A stretch of DNA of 64,000 nucleotides from Armatimonadota bacterium (lineage in GTDB: Bacteria; Armatimonadota; Fimbriimonadia; Fimbriimonadales; Fimbriimonadaceae): NCBI GenBank assembly GCA_018268315.1, contig JAFDWU010000006.1, positions 1 to 64,000 of the forward strand. Direction: 5' to 3'. Under the pieces are notes generated by a model. That model was not told the origin of the DNA, did no database searches, and saw only the letters and a program-made list of their open reading frames with translations. This document shows positions 32,246 to 43,898 of this stretch, one piece after another. Position 1 is the stretch's first letter. Each line of letters starts with the position of its first letter. Made by a program: the position numbers and the translations under genes.

Positions 32246-32997
32246 GCGTTTTCTCGCCGGCAAAATGGAACTCTAAGGACACCTGGGTGTGGCCCGTATC
32301 GGGCATGTGCCTGGTCCTTGGTTTTCTGCTTTCCCTGGCCTGGACCACCAACATGGCCCGACGCGATTTGAACGCAATCGACCCCGATCTTGGCAACCGA
32401 GTGAGCAATGGATCGATCGATCTTCAGCAGCGGTATCGCGATCTTCAGGCGGAGCTCGCCAAGACACGATCAGAAAAAACGAAGCTTGAAAACGCCGTCG
32501 CCAGTCAAACCGGTCAGGCAACCGTTCTCAACGATGACCTCCAAGACCTGAAGTTCTTTGCCGGGCTCACGGAAGTCACCGGCCCCGGTGTGAAAGTCAC
32601 GCTCGTGGATAGCAATCGATCTGCCGCCCTTGGAAGCGGGGGCGATACGATCATTCACGACAACGATGTGGTGCGCGTGGTCAATGAGCTCTTAGCCGCA
32701 GGCGCGGAGGCGATTAGCGTAAACAATCACCGCGCGGGTCCAGGAACCAGCTATCGCTGCGTTGGGCCGGTTTTGCATGTCGACGGCGTACCTGTAGCCT
32801 CTCCTGTGGTCATCCGGGCTATCGGCGATCCAGAGGCTTTGTTCGGCGGATTGAACCTCCCGATTGGCGTCATCGCCGAAATTCGCAGTACTGATCCGAG
32901 CATGGTCAGCATTGAAAAGGTCTCCTCGATGACCTTGCCGCCCTATGCCGGAACGATGACCAAGCGCTACGCGCACGTGGTTAAGGGGCCCAAGTGA
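32242..32997 (+). CDS. DUF881-family membrane protein
   Basis: 251 residues, ATG overlapping the ftsQ stop by four bases. One membrane helix (about 17-35), then a coiled coil (about 58-100, DLQQRYRDLQAELAKTRSEK), then the DUF881 domain: 'FFAGLTEVTGPGVKVTLVDS', 'IIHDNDVVRVVNELLAAGAE', 'ISVNNHRAGPGTSYRCVGP' and 'ASPVVIRAIGDPEAL'. In Firmicutes and Actinobacteria such genes (YlxW, YlxX) sit beside sbp and the division genes, as here. The domain is thought to bind a ligand outside the membrane; function is not settled. Confidence 0.88.
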   Translation: MSVFSPAKWNSKDTWVWPVSGMCLVLGFLLSLAWTTNMARRDLNAIDPDLGNRVSNGSIDLQQRYRDLQAELAKTRSEKTKLENAVASQTGQATVLNDDLQDLKFFAGLTEVTGPGVKVTLVDSNRSAALGSGGDTIIHDNDVVRVVNELLAAGAEAISVNNHRAGPGTSYRCVGPVLHVDGVPVASPVVIRAIGDPEALFGGLNLPIGVIAEIRSTDPSMVSIEKVSSMTLPPYAGTMTKRYAHVVKGPK

Positions 32998-33413
32998 TCG
33001 CAGTATTTCCCATCATCGCTTTGATTCTTGGCGTCCTTCTGGCGCAACTGGTTCACGTTGGACCGGTTACGTCGGTGGTCGGCGTTTATCTTGCTGTTGC
33101 GTGCCTTGCCGGATTCGATACTGTGATTGGCGGTATTCGCAGTGGCCTTGAAGGGAAGTTTCAGGCGGACATTTTTATTACCGGATTTATCTCGAATGTT
33201 CTCTTAGCCGGTTTTTTGGCCTGGTTAGGTGATAAGATTTCTGTTAACCTGTTCTTGGCGTCCTCGCTGGTCTTTGGTGGCAGGATCTTTCTTAACCTTA
33301 GTCTTATCCGTCGGCTTGTTGTCACTCACATCCAGGATTGGCAAAAGCGAAGAGAATCAGCGGAGGCCCAGCAGCGCGCTGCCAACATGGCGGCAACTGA
33401 GAGCAACGCATGA
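32994..33413 (+). CDS. sbp: Small basic protein Sbp (DUF1290)
   Basis: 139 residues, GTG start in a GTGA overlap with the DUF881 gene. Three to four membrane helices (about 3-22, 24-45, 58-82 and 86-103) with the DUF1290 pattern 'YLAVACLAGFDTVIGGIRSG' and 'FQADIFITGFISNVLLAGFL'. The tail is polar and helical (DWQKRRESAEAQQRAANM). In Bacillus sbp sits between ylxX and ftsA; the same order is kept here. Role unknown, membrane-embedded. Confidence 0.9.
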   Translation: MIAVFPIIALILGVLLAQLVHVGPVTSVVGVYLAVACLAGFDTVIGGIRSGLEGKFQADIFITGFISNVLLAGFLAWLGDKISVNLFLASSLVFGGRIFLNLSLIRRLVVTHIQDWQKRRESAEAQQRAANMAATESNA

Positions 33414-34629
33414 AGCATGAGATGGTGACGGTACTCGACCTTGGTTCGACCAAGGCCGCAATTCTTGTTATGAGCCTTGTCCCTGGTGGGCAGCCACAGC
33501 TTGAGGCTGTTGGCATCGCGCCCTGTAAGGGCGTCCGGCGTGGTGTCGTCGTCGATTTCGACGAGACGGTCCGCGCGATCGAAGCCGCTGCCCAGAAGGC
33601 GGAACAGCAGCTTGGAAGAGAGTTGGGCGACCTCGTTGTCGGCGTTGCCGGTACCCACATTGAGTGCAAGAATGTTCAGGGCTTCATGCCCATATACCCC
33701 CGGTCCCGCACGATCACCCGCGAAGACGTGATGCAGGTTGTCAACCACAGCCGACACTTCGTGCTGCCAGATGACCGCGAGCAAATCATGGCGATACCGC
33801 GCGAATTCAAAGTGGATTCCGAGAAGGGAATTACTCGCCCAGTCGGCATGACGGGCGGAAGCCTTGAAGTCACCACTTTCCTGGTCAATGGCCAGACGAA
33901 TCAGCTGGAAACCATCGAAAAGGCGGTTGAGCAGGCCGGGCGCAAAGTGAGGCAGATGGTTCTCGCGCCGCTTGCCAGCGGGCTCGCGGTACTCAGCGAG
34001 GCGGAATTGCAGCTTGGCACTGCCATCGTAGATATCGGCGGCGGGACTTCGGATTTGGGAATCTTCGTCAACGGCATGATCGCCTACGCGGCAAGCTTGC
34101 CGGTCGGTGGATCGCTGGTAACCAGCGACATCGCGAAGCTTCTCAAGGCTGATCCGGAAGAAGCGGAAGACCTGAAGGTTAATCAAGGCTTCGCGCTTGC
34201 CACCATGGCGACCGATAACGACGTTATCGAAGTGATGCAGCTGGGCCAGACCCACAAGAGGCCAATGCAGCGCCGTGTCCTTTGCGAAATCATCCAAAGC
34301 CGAATGCGCGAGCTTGCGGTGATGGTGAAGCAAAAGATTGAAGAAAGCGGGTTCGACGGCCAGCTAACCGGCGGCATCGTTCTCACCGGCGGCGGAAGCC
34401 TGCTGAAAGGCGCCGATAAGCTGTTCGAAAAGGAGCTGGGCGCTCACAAGGTGCGCGTTGCCGAAGCGAGTCTTGGCGGGCAGGCTGAGCTAGAGGGCCA
34501 TAGCATGGCGACCGCCATTGGCCTTGCCAAATTCATGCTGCTAAGCATGGAGGATGAGCTTGTCCCTGCAGGCGGCTCAACCGATTGGAAAGAGCGCGTG
34601 CGAACCTTCTGGAGCCTGCTCGGCAAAGC

Positions 34630-34633
<4 letters not shown>
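33410..34633 (+). CDS. ftsA: Cell division protein FtsA
   Basis: 407 residues, ATGA overlap with sbp. Actin-like fold: phosphate 1 'VTVLDLGSTKAAILV', the 1C/SHS2 domain start 'VVVGVAGTHIECKNVQGF', phosphate 2 'AIVDIGGGTSDLGIFVNG' and adenosine motif 'GGIVLTGGGSLLKG'. The last 16 residues, 'DWKERVRTFWSLLGKA', form the amphipathic membrane-targeting helix. FtsA tethers FtsZ to the membrane and recruits later divisome proteins. The usual ftsZ gene does not follow; instead flhA ends here from the other strand, with four bases shared. Confidence 0.95.
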
Positions 34634-36681
<2,048 letters not shown>

Positions 36682-36756
36682 CCAATTGGGCGTAGGGGTC
36701 GCCTATTGGAAATATCGGCAATAATGCCGGCAACCTTAGCCCAGATGTTATCCGGC

Positions 36757-37692
36757 TCAGATGTGAGGGTGAGCAATCCAGCCGTAAGGGTGGTACATGG
36801 CGCGCGCTGCGTCGGCAGTCACATCCACAACAGAGAAGCCTTCGTCATAAAGCCCGAGTCTCTTGCCCTTCCACCACTCGCCGCAAACGGAACCGCCGGT
36901 GTAGTAGTTGATGCCAAGGGTTCGGCACGATTCCACAACGTGGGTATGCCCCTGGAAGACCATTTTTACGTTCTTATTGTGGAATAGCTCGTGAATGCCG
37001 CGGGCATTCCTGACCTGAATCCTCTCGCTAGAACCGGTGTTGGCGGCAAAGGCGTATTGGGTAAAGATCGTGAACATCGGGATATGAATCGATACGATCT
37101 TGGGCACCGTCGGACCAGCCTGCTGGAGATCGTTAGCAAGCCAAGCCGCTTGCTCGCCATCAATTTCCCCAAAGTAGCTTCGATCCCTTCGCTGGATCGT
37201 ATCTAGAACGATGAAGTGCCAGCCGCCATGATCAAACGAGTAGTAGGTCTTGCCGCCATCCAAGAACCGCTCTGAGAAGAAGCGCTTACCGTAAAGGGAT
37301 TCATTTTCGGACACCATTGGGTTGCCCCAGCCCCAGATATCATGGTTTCCCAGCGTGTGATAAACGGGCATCTCCAACGGCCTTAGTGCCTCCGTGAGCA
37401 GTCGCGCTTGCGTTTCTGCTCGCTCACGGTTACAGCCGAGCAGGTCGAACATCATATCGCCACCGCAAAGGACGAACTCGGGGCGAGGGTCAAGCTTCAG
37501 AATTGCCTGGACTGCTTTGGCCACGCCGTGAGGCGCATCTAACTCTGGCTCGATATGCAGGTCCGTCATATGTACGAACCGGAATGATCTCGGCGCGCTC
37601 CTTGGTTTTAGCGCAAGCGCTTGGGCGGGAATAATTGACGCTGCCGCGGAAGCAACGCCCAATTGAAGGACTTGCCGTCTCGTTAAACTCAT
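36757..37692 (-). CDS. Tat-exported calcineurin-like phosphoesterase
   Basis: 311 residues. A Tat signal, 'MSLTRRQVLQLGVASAAAS', with twin Arg, ends near ALA-LK (residue 27). The metallophosphoesterase motifs follow: 'VHMTDLHIEP' (D-x-H), 'LCGGDMMFD' (GD), 'HTLGNHDIWG' (GNHD), 'SIHIPMF' (His) and 'VFQGHTHVVES' (GHxH), a complete dinuclear metal site. It would cleave a phosphate ester or diester outside the cytoplasm. It lies 15 bases after pstB on the same strand, which suggests a role in phosphate recovery. Confidence 0.9.
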   Translation of the reverse strand: MSLTRRQVLQLGVASAAASIIPAQALALKPRSAPRSFRFVHMTDLHIEPELDAPHGVAKAVQAILKLDPRPEFVLCGGDMMFDLLGCNRERAETQARLLTEALRPLEMPVYHTLGNHDIWGWGNPMVSENESLYGKRFFSERFLDGGKTYYSFDHGGWHFIVLDTIQRRDRSYFGEIDGEQAAWLANDLQQAGPTVPKIVSIHIPMFTIFTQYAFAANTGSSERIQVRNARGIHELFHNKNVKMVFQGHTHVVESCRTLGINYYTGGSVCGEWWKGKRLGLYDEGFSVVDVTADAARAMYHPYGWIAHPHI

Positions 37693-37707
37693 GTCGTCTC
37701 TATCTCA

Positions 37708-38487
37708 TTAGCCGAAGCGCCCCGTGATGTATTCACGGGTTGGCTGCTGCTGAGGTGTCATAAACAGGTCGTAGGTCGGACCTATCTCTAACATCTCACC
37801 ATGCAAGAAGAATGCCGTTACATCACTTGCACGCTGGGCCTGTTGCATATTGTGCGTCACAATTACGATCGTGAACTCGCTTTTTAGCGAGGCGATCAAA
37901 TCTTCAATACGCGCTGTGGCAATAGGATCGAGCGCCGAACACGGTTCGTCCATTAAAATGACCTCAGGCTTAACGGCGATAGTGCGAGCGATGCAGAGAC
38001 GTTGCTGCTGACCGCCTGAGAGGGCGGAGCCGCTTTCTTTGAGCTTATCTTTGACGTCGTCCCAGAGGGCTGCTCCTCGAAGACTGGTCTCAACAATTTC
38101 TTCAAGTTCGGAACGCTTACGAACTCCGTGAATGCGCGGGCCGTACGCCACGTTTTCCCAAATCGACATCGGGAATGGATTTGGCTTTTGAAATACCATT
38201 CCGACCTTGCGGCGCAGTTCCACCGGATCGACATCGCTGCCGTAAACGTCCTCGCCGTCGAGCGTGAGAGAACCGGCAAAGCGCGTGTTGTCGATGAGAT
38301 CGTTCATCCGGTTGATGCACCGCAGGAAGGTGGTTTTGCCGCAGCCGCTGGGCCCGATGAGAGCGGTGACTTTGCGATCCGGGATGTCGAGCGAGATACC
38401 TTTAAGGGCCTGGAAATCGCCGTAGAAGAAGTCTACGTTCTTAGCGGAAATCTTCGTCGCAGTGCCGACCGCTTGTTCTGCTAACAT
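37708..38487 (-). CDS. pstB: Phosphate ABC importer ATPase PstB
   Basis: 259 residues. Walker A '[20 protein letters not shown]', where the last stretch is the PstB hallmark; Q-loop '[21 protein letters not shown]'-type sequence is also specific to PstB; signature '[17 protein letters not shown]'; Walker B '[14 protein letters not shown]'; and H-loop '[15 protein letters not shown]'. It powers high-affinity phosphate uptake with PstC, PstA and PstS, none of which lies nearby. PhoU is also absent. The gene sits between aroC and the phosphoesterase gene in one direction. Confidence 0.95.
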   Translation of the reverse strand: MLAEQAVGTATKISAKNVDFFYGDFQALKGISLDIPDRKVTALIGPSGCGKTTFLRCINRMNDLIDNTRFAGSLTLDGEDVYGSDVDPVELRRKVGMVFQKPNPFPMSIWENVAYGPRIHGVRKRSELEEIVETSLRGAALWDDVKDKLKESGSALSGGQQQRLCIARTIAVKPEVILMDEPCSALDPIATARIEDLIASLKSEFTIVIVTHNMQQAQRASDVTAFFLHGEMLEIGPTYDLFMTPQQQPTREYITGRFG

Positions 38488-38532
38488 CCGACTGGAGAGT
38501 TTACTGCACTCTGCCTTATCGCACTTCGTTTC

Positions 38533-39621
38533 TTAACAATTGCCGCATTGCGCTTCGTGCCTTAGCGCATGGTCGATCAGCACGAGCGCGGCCATTGCTT
38601 CCACCATCGGAACGGCCCGCGGAAGGACGCATGGGTCGTGTCGCCCCCTTCCTTTGATCGTGGTGTTCTCGTATTCAACATCAACTGTTCGTAGTTCGGT
38701 CATCACGGTTGCGGTGGGTTTGAACGCCATCCGGCACAGGATAGGCATGCCGTTCGAGATGCCCCCTTGAATGCCCCCGCTGTTGTTGCTGAGGGTCGTC
38801 ACATGCTTCTCGGCATCAGATCGAAATTCGTCGGCGTGCTGGCTACCGGTTTTCAGCGTCCCTGCGAAGCCGCTTCCCGATTCGAATCCCTTGCAGGCGG
38901 GAAGTGACAGCATCGCTTTGGCAAGGTCGGCCTCAAGCTTGTCGAAGACCGGCTCGCCCCAGCCAGCGGGAACGTTCTTGGCGCATAGGGCGATGACGCC
39001 GCCAAGGGAATCTCCATTTTTTCGGGCTTCCTCGATCAGCGAAATCATCTGCTGGGCCATATCGGAATCGGGGCAGCGCACAGGTGTGGATTCCACCATT
39101 TCTTGGGTTACCGAGTTGGGATCGATGGGGGTGGAAAGGGAAGCGATGCTTTGAACGAAAGCCAAGACTTCCACTCCGTAGCGAGCCCTTAGCAACTGCT
39201 TTGCTACCGCGCCTGCTGCGACTCGTCCGACGGTTTCTCGCGCGGAGGCCCTGCCGCCGCCCGAGGCGGCGCGGATGCCGTATTTCTGAACGTAGGCGTA
39301 ATCCGCGTGGCTCGGCCGGAATTTCTCCGCCATCTCATCGTAATCCTTTGGCCTTGCGTCCTCGTTGTTGACCATTAGCAGAATGGGCGTGCCGAGCGTC
39401 AGGCCATCTTCCATTCCGCTGAGGATATGGATTGTGTCCGATTCCTTTCTCTGGCTCACGAGCGAGCTTTGCCCTGGCCGCCGGCGGTCTAGTTCAGCCT
39501 GGATATCCTCAATCGAGAGAGGAAAGCGGGGCGGGCAGCCATCGATGACGACGCCAACCGCCTTTCCGTGGGATTCCCCAAAGGTCGTTATCCGAAACAG
39601 CGTGCCGAGGAAACTCGCCAT
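38533..39621 (-). CDS. aroC: Chorismate synthase
   Basis: 362 residues. It shows the N-terminal signature '[20 protein letters not shown]', then '[16 protein letters not shown]' (RRxpGxs), '[20 protein letters not shown]' (the second signature, [12 protein letters not shown]) and '[16 protein letters not shown]'-type flavin-site sequence, then '[20 protein letters not shown]' (the third). It removes phosphate from 5-enolpyruvylshikimate 3-phosphate to give chorismate, using reduced FMN. It starts two bases after gcvT and is 45 bases upstream of pstB. No other shikimate gene lies in the window. Confidence 0.96.
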   Translation of the reverse strand: MASFLGTLFRITTFGESHGKAVGVVIDGCPPRFPLSIEDIQAELDRRRPGQSSLVSQRKESDTIHILSGMEDGLTLGTPILLMVNNEDARPKDYDEMAEKFRPSHADYAYVQKYGIRAASGGGRASARETVGRVAAGAVAKQLLRARYGVEVLAFVQSIASLSTPIDPNSVTQEMVESTPVRCPDSDMAQQMISLIEEARKNGDSLGGVIALCAKNVPAGWGEPVFDKLEADLAKAMLSLPACKGFESGSGFAGTLKTGSQHADEFRSDAEKHVTTLSNNSGGIQGGISNGMPILCRMAFKPTATVMTELRTVDVEYENTTIKGRGRHDPCVLPRAVPMVEAMAALVLIDHALRHEAQCGNC

Positions 39622-39623
39622 GC

Positions 39624-40712
39624 TTACTTGGGCTGGCGCAGGAATCGCTTACCGACGATCTCGCCTGGCTCCGGCTTTCCGCGAAAATCAACCGCGCACG
39701 GCGTTCCCAGGGCGATGGCGGAATTGATGTAGGCAAACGCGATGCCGCAATCAAGCGTCGGCGAGTAAACACCGCTGCTGATTTCGCCAACTTTGACTCC
39801 TTCAACCGTGACTGCTGAGCCGGGTACCGCTACCCGCTTTGTTCCGAATTTGATTCCCAACAGCTTGTGGCTCGTTCCGTTCTTGCGTGCTTCGTTGATG
39901 AACTTGGAGCCGATGAAGGTCTTGGTCTTGCCAAGCACCCAGCCAAGTCCGGCGGCGATTGGATTCATGTCGTCAGTCAGCTCATGGCCGTAGAGGGGAA
40001 GTCCTGCCTCTACTCGCAACGTATCGCGTGAGCCAAGGCCGCAGGGCATTACGCCCATATCAAGAAGGGCGTTCCAAAGCGCTTCACCCTGATTCGCCGC
40101 GCAGATGATCTCGTAACCATCTTCGCCTGTGTAGCCGGATCGGGCCGCAAAGCAATGAGCTACATCACCGATAGTGCAGTTCACGACGCCGAAAGCAGGC
40201 GCGTTCTTCAGGGCTTCATAGCTATCGCTATGCTCGGCCAGAAGCTCAACCGCATGGGGACCCTGGACAGCGATCATCGCGGATTCATCGGTGAGGTCCT
40301 CGATCTTCACCCCAAATTTGTTTTGGCTGTTCAGCCAGTTAACGTCCTTCTCGTGGTTCGCGGCGTTCACCACCATCGCGTACTCGTCGTCGTGGATGTG
40401 ATAAACGATGATGTCGTCCACGACTCCGCCGCGCTCGTTCGGCAGCATGGAGTATTGGCCACGGTTATCTCCCAGCGTTGCAACGTCATTCGCGGTGACC
40501 CACTCGAGGAACTCCAGTGTCCGCTCGCCGGTAAGGCGCAGGCGCGCCATGTGGCTAACATCGAACATGCCGGCATGGGTGCGAACCGCTTTGGATTCTG
40601 CGATGATGCTGGCGTACTGAACCGGCATATCGTATCCGGCAAACTCGACCATCCTGCCTCCTGCGCGAATGTGCGCATCGTGGAGCGGGGTCTTAAGGAC
40701 TGTTTGGGCCAT
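39624..40712 (-). CDS. gcvT: Aminomethyltransferase, glycine cleavage T protein
   Basis: 362 residues from the ATG at 40712, 22 bases after the livG stop; a longer frame would overlap livG and lacks family sequence. '[20 protein letters not shown]' is the standard N-terminus, then '[15 protein letters not shown]', '[19 protein letters not shown]' and '[14 protein letters not shown]'-like '[14 protein letters not shown]'. The folate-binding Asp region '[20 protein letters not shown]' is intact. It moves the aminomethyl group from lipoyl-H protein to tetrahydrofolate. No gcvH or gcvP lies nearby and no glycine riboswitch was found upstream. Confidence 0.95.
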   Translation of the reverse strand: MAQTVLKTPLHDAHIRAGGRMVEFAGYDMPVQYASIIAESKAVRTHAGMFDVSHMARLRLTGERTLEFLEWVTANDVATLGDNRGQYSMLPNERGGVVDDIIVYHIHDDEYAMVVNAANHEKDVNWLNSQNKFGVKIEDLTDESAMIAVQGPHAVELLAEHSDSYEALKNAPAFGVVNCTIGDVAHCFAARSGYTGEDGYEIICAANQGEALWNALLDMGVMPCGLGSRDTLRVEAGLPLYGHELTDDMNPIAAGLGWVLGKTKTFIGSKFINEARKNGTSHKLLGIKFGTKRVAVPGSAVTVEGVKVGEISSGVYSPTLDCGIAFAYINSAIALGTPCAVDFRGKPEPGEIVGKRFLRQPK

Positions 40713-40734
40713 GATCTCAGTATAACCAGTCAGA

Positions 40735-41499
40735 CTAGACGGGTTCACCGAGGTAGGCGGCAATCACTTGCGGATTATTGCGAACTTCTGCCGGGCCGCC
40801 CTGGGCGATTTCCTCGCCGTGGTCGAGTACCACGATCTTCTCGCACAGGTTCATCACGAACTTCATATCGTGCTCGATCAATAGCACGGTTCGGCCAAAT
40901 TCGTCTCGCAGGCGGCGCACGGTGGCGCGTAGGTCTTCCGATTCTTGCGGATTCATGCCCGCTGCGGGCTCATCTAAGAGCAAAAGGTCAGGATTGGTGG
41001 CCATCGCCCGGGCAATTTCCAGGCGGCGCTGCTTGCCGTAGGGAAGATCGCCACTTTGGTGGTGGGCAACATCGGTGAGATCCATCACCTCCAGCCAGTG
41101 CATGGCCTGTTGGCGCAGTTCCTCAGTTTCCTTAATGGCTGAAGGCATGTAGCCAAGCGCGGAAAGCAAGCCAGTTTTGTGGCGGAGAAAGCCCCCAACC
41201 ACGACGTTATCCAGAACGGAGAGGGAGCTGAACAGGCGAATGTTCTGGAACGTGCGGGCGATGCCTTTCTCCGCAATCTTGTTTGGCGCCAAGCCTCCGA
41301 CTTCCTGACCCTTGAACAGGATCTTGCCGGACGTGGGTTTATAAACGCCGGTGATCAGGTTGAAGCAGGTGGTCTTGCCCGCCCCGTTCGGCCCGATGAG
41401 GCCGAAGAGATCGCCTTCCTCTACCGCAAAGCTGACGGTGTTGACGGCGATGAGGCCGCCAAAGCGAATCGTTGCATCTTTTAGCTCAAGCAGGCTCAT
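40735..41499 (-). CDS. livG: Branched-chain amino acid ABC importer ATPase LivG
   Basis: 254 residues. Walker A 'GLIGPNGAGKTTCFNLITG', 'GIARTFQNIRLFSSLSVLDN' (LivG Q-loop), signature 'DLPYGKQRRLEIARAMA', Walker B 'LLLLDEPAAGMNPQES' and H-loop 'VLLIEHDMKFVMNLCEKIVV'. The C-terminal 'NNPQVIAAYLGEP' helix is the LivG-type tail. It pairs with LivH/LivM in uptake of leucine, isoleucine and valine or similar amides. The start overlaps the livM stop by four bases. The second ATPase, LivF, is missing from the expected next position, where gcvT lies. Confidence 0.95.
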   Translation of the reverse strand: MSLLELKDATIRFGGLIAVNTVSFAVEEGDLFGLIGPNGAGKTTCFNLITGVYKPTSGKILFKGQEVGGLAPNKIAEKGIARTFQNIRLFSSLSVLDNVVVGGFLRHKTGLLSALGYMPSAIKETEELRQQAMHWLEVMDLTDVAHHQSGDLPYGKQRRLEIARAMATNPDLLLLDEPAAGMNPQESEDLRATVRRLRDEFGRTVLLIEHDMKFVMNLCEKIVVLDHGEEIAQGGPAEVRNNPQVIAAYLGEPV

Positions 41500-42716
41500 A
41501 ATTCGGTTGCCATCCTGCGGTTGGGCATGAACACTCGCTTAAGCCAGTCGAGCGAGAACTCGGAGCGGCCAAGGATTCCGCTTGGCCGGATGAGCATGAT
41601 CACGATGAGCGTGAGGGCGAAGATGACCATGCGAAGCTGCTCGGCAGGAATTTGCTTCTCTGCCATCGGCTTAACTAGTGTGAGTAAGGGGGTGAGCGCG
41701 AGTTTCGCGACGATCAAGACGGCAATGGAAGAGCCAGTGGCGATCAACCGACCCTTGAGGTTGCTTGCATGCTCCAACATCCTCTTTAGCAGGGCCGCCG
41801 AACCGAGGGCGCTGAGTATGCCTGCAACGATGGACGCGCCGGAGATCATCAGCGCCTGGTGGTTTGCATCCTGCAATGTTCGCAGATACTCGGGAAGGTA
41901 AGAGAGGAAGCATGCGGCAATTACGGAGCCGGTAATTGACCCCGTGCCGCCGAGCACCACCATCGTCAGGATAATGAACGAGGTGTCCATCGAGAACATC
42001 GGCGGGCTCACGAAGCCTTCAAACATCGCCAGCAGAGCGCCGGCGGCGCCGGCGAACATCGAGCCAATGACGAACGCGGTTACCTTAACTCGGGTTATGT
42101 TCACGCCCATCGCAAGGGCGGCAACTTCATCTTCACGAACAGCGAGGAAGCTTAGACCGTGCGCGCTTCGGAGCAAATTGCGGCAGGTGGCAATGCAGGT
42201 GGCCGCGAGCAGCCAAACCGCCCAAATGGCGTAATCCTTCGGGATGTCCTTCATGCCGTAGGAGCCGCCCAGAGCATCCGAGTTTTGCACGATGATGCGG
42301 ATGATTTCGCCAAATCCGAGGGTTACGATCGCCAGGTAGTCGCCCCGTAGCCGCAGAGAGGGAAGGCCAACCGTAAAGCCGGTGATCGCCGCCGCGATTC
42401 CGCCCACAACGACCATCAGGAACATCCAGGCGTATCCGCCCATATGCAGTTGGGTCATGTAATGAACGCTGATGAAGCCCGCCGCATACGCGCCAACTTG
42501 ATAGAACGCCGCGTGTCCGATAGAGAACTGGCCCGTGATGCCGTTGATCAGATTCAGGCTAACAGCAAGCGTGACATAGAGCCCGGCCAGGATGATCAGC
42601 CGCTCGTAGTAGGTGTTGCCGAGCATGTGGGCGACGCTCTGTATCCCGAAACAAAGAGCGATGCCCAACAGGCAAGAAATCAGGCGGATGAGCCAGAAGC
42701 GTCCTGAGGAAGCCAT
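41496..42716 (-). CDS. livM: Branched-chain amino acid ABC importer permease LivM
   Basis: 406 residues from the ATG at 42716, which shares one base with the livH stop (TGATG); a longer frame reading into livH is ignored. About ten membrane helices. The LivM signature 'YVTLAVSLNLINGITGQFSI' is followed by 'GHAAFYQVGAYAAG', and the ATPase-contact loop 'AVREDEVAALAMGVNITRVK' carries the EAA-like motif. Residues about 320-390 add extra helices between the core and the end, longer than the usual 300-420 range allows to judge. It forms the inner-membrane channel with LivH. Confidence 0.93.
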   Translation of the reverse strand: MASSGRFWLIRLISCLLGIALCFGIQSVAHMLGNTYYERLIILAGLYVTLAVSLNLINGITGQFSIGHAAFYQVGAYAAGFISVHYMTQLHMGGYAWMFLMVVVGGIAAAITGFTVGLPSLRLRGDYLAIVTLGFGEIIRIIVQNSDALGGSYGMKDIPKDYAIWAVWLLAATCIATCRNLLRSAHGLSFLAVREDEVAALAMGVNITRVKVTAFVIGSMFAGAAGALLAMFEGFVSPPMFSMDTSFIILTMVVLGGTGSITGSVIAACFLSYLPEYLRTLQDANHQALMISGASIVAGILSALGSAALLKRMLEHASNLKGRLIATGSSIAVLIVAKLALTPLLTLVKPMAEKQIPAEQLRMVIFALTLIVIMLIRPSGILGRSEFSLDWLKRVFMPNRRMATEL

Positions 42717-43891
42717 CAGACTTTCTCCACCTTGGCGCTGCCAAGCAAGCCGCCGGGTCGGTAAAGCAGGATAAAGATGAGAACAACGAAGGCGATCGCG
42801 TCGCGGTACTGCGAGAAGCCAATCCAAACGACCAGATTCTCGGCAACGCCCATGAGGATGCCGCCAAGCGCTGCGCCGGGGATATTGCCAATGCCGCCAA
42901 GCACGGCCGCTACAAATGCCTTAACACCAGGCTGAACTCCGTATTGGGTCGTGAGCGGAGTCCCGAGGAAGGTGGCGGTCATCATTGCGCCCGCGCCTGC
43001 CATCGCCGAGCCGATCACGAAGGTCCAGGTGATAACCCGGTCAACGTTGATGCCCATAAGGGCAGCGGAATCGAAATCAAGCGACACCGCGCGCATGGCC
43101 CTTCCCGCCGGTGTCTTCAAAACGAGGTAGCGCAGACCGAGCATCAGCACAATCGCGGTAAGCAGCATTGTGAGCTGGCCGCGTTGGATGGTGACTTTGA
43201 CGCCGGACGTCTCGAGCTTTCGCTTGGCGTCCATGTAGGATTGCTCAGCCGCCTGCTTGGCGTCACGCTTTGCAACCACCTGCGGGTCGGAACTGAACTC
43301 CTCCTGGCCGGTGGAGGCAAGGTACTCCTCTAAGTCTTTCTTCTTCTGCTCGTAATCGGGCTGGGTGGCTTTCACGACCTCGCTCAGCTTGGCGTCGGCA
43401 GGAATAATCGGTACCGAGAATGCGCCTCCAAACGGGTTCACTTTCTCCGCCACACTGGGAGGCGGGCTGTTGGGCAGGAAGAGCGCGCCTCCGTACTGGA
43501 ACAGCAGCGATACGCCAATGGCGGTAATTAACGAGGCGATGCGTGAGTTGTTTCGCATCGGCCGGTAGGCAAAACGTTCAATAAGCACGCCGATAATGGC
43601 GCAAACAATCATGCTGCCCGCTAGCATGATCAGAAGAATCCAGAAGCTCGAATTCGGATATTGGTTGAGGTTCGGCAGGAAGCCGAAGTACCACGAGGTG
43701 AACAGGGCGGTGTACGCGCCGAGCATGTAAACCTCGCCGTGGGCGAAGTTGATGAGCTTGAGCACACCGTAAACCATGGTGTAACCCAGCGCAATAAGCG
43801 CGTAAATGGCTCCCAGAAGGAGCCCATTCACCAGCTGTTGAGGCAGGGCTGTGAAATCCAGCCCTGCCACAATTAGGTAGCTAGGATGCAT
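42716..43891 (-). CDS. livH: Branched-chain amino acid ABC importer permease LivH, with insertion
   Basis: 391 residues; most LivH are about 290-310. The core is clear: 'GLLLGAIYALIALGYTMVYG', 'LKLINFAHGEVYMLGAY' (family start), 'ERFAYRPMRNNSRIASLITA', then 'GRAMRAVSLDFDSAALMGIN' (ATPase-contact loop) and 'GVKAFVAAVLGGIGNIPGAA'. Between the fourth membrane helix and the next one lies an 80-90 residue polar insertion (about residues 150-235), rich in Lys, Glu, Asp and Gln ('DYEQKKKDLEEYLAS', 'AKRDAKQAAEQSYMDAKRKL'), likely a coiled coil outside the membrane. It starts seven bases after livK. Confidence 0.93.
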   Translation of the reverse strand: MHPSYLIVAGLDFTALPQQLVNGLLLGAIYALIALGYTMVYGVLKLINFAHGEVYMLGAYTALFTSWYFGFLPNLNQYPNSSFWILLIMLAGSMIVCAIIGVLIERFAYRPMRNNSRIASLITAIGVSLLFQYGGALFLPNSPPPSVAEKVNPFGGAFSVPIIPADAKLSEVVKATQPDYEQKKKDLEEYLASTGQEEFSSDPQVVAKRDAKQAAEQSYMDAKRKLETSGVKVTIQRGQLTMLLTAIVLMLGLRYLVLKTPAGRAMRAVSLDFDSAALMGINVDRVITWTFVIGSAMAGAGAMMTATFLGTPLTTQYGVQPGVKAFVAAVLGGIGNIPGAALGGILMGVAENLVVWIGFSQYRDAIAFVVLIFILLYRPGGLLGSAKVEKV

Positions 43892-43898
43892 TCGTAGG

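Noticed and set aside
33326-34333. 335-residue minus-strand open frame inside ftsA
   Set aside because: Shadow of ftsA; the ftsA frame has full family motifs.
40713-40763. Glycine riboswitch ahead of gcvT
   Set aside because: Only 22 bases separate livG and gcvT; there is no room for the aptamer.
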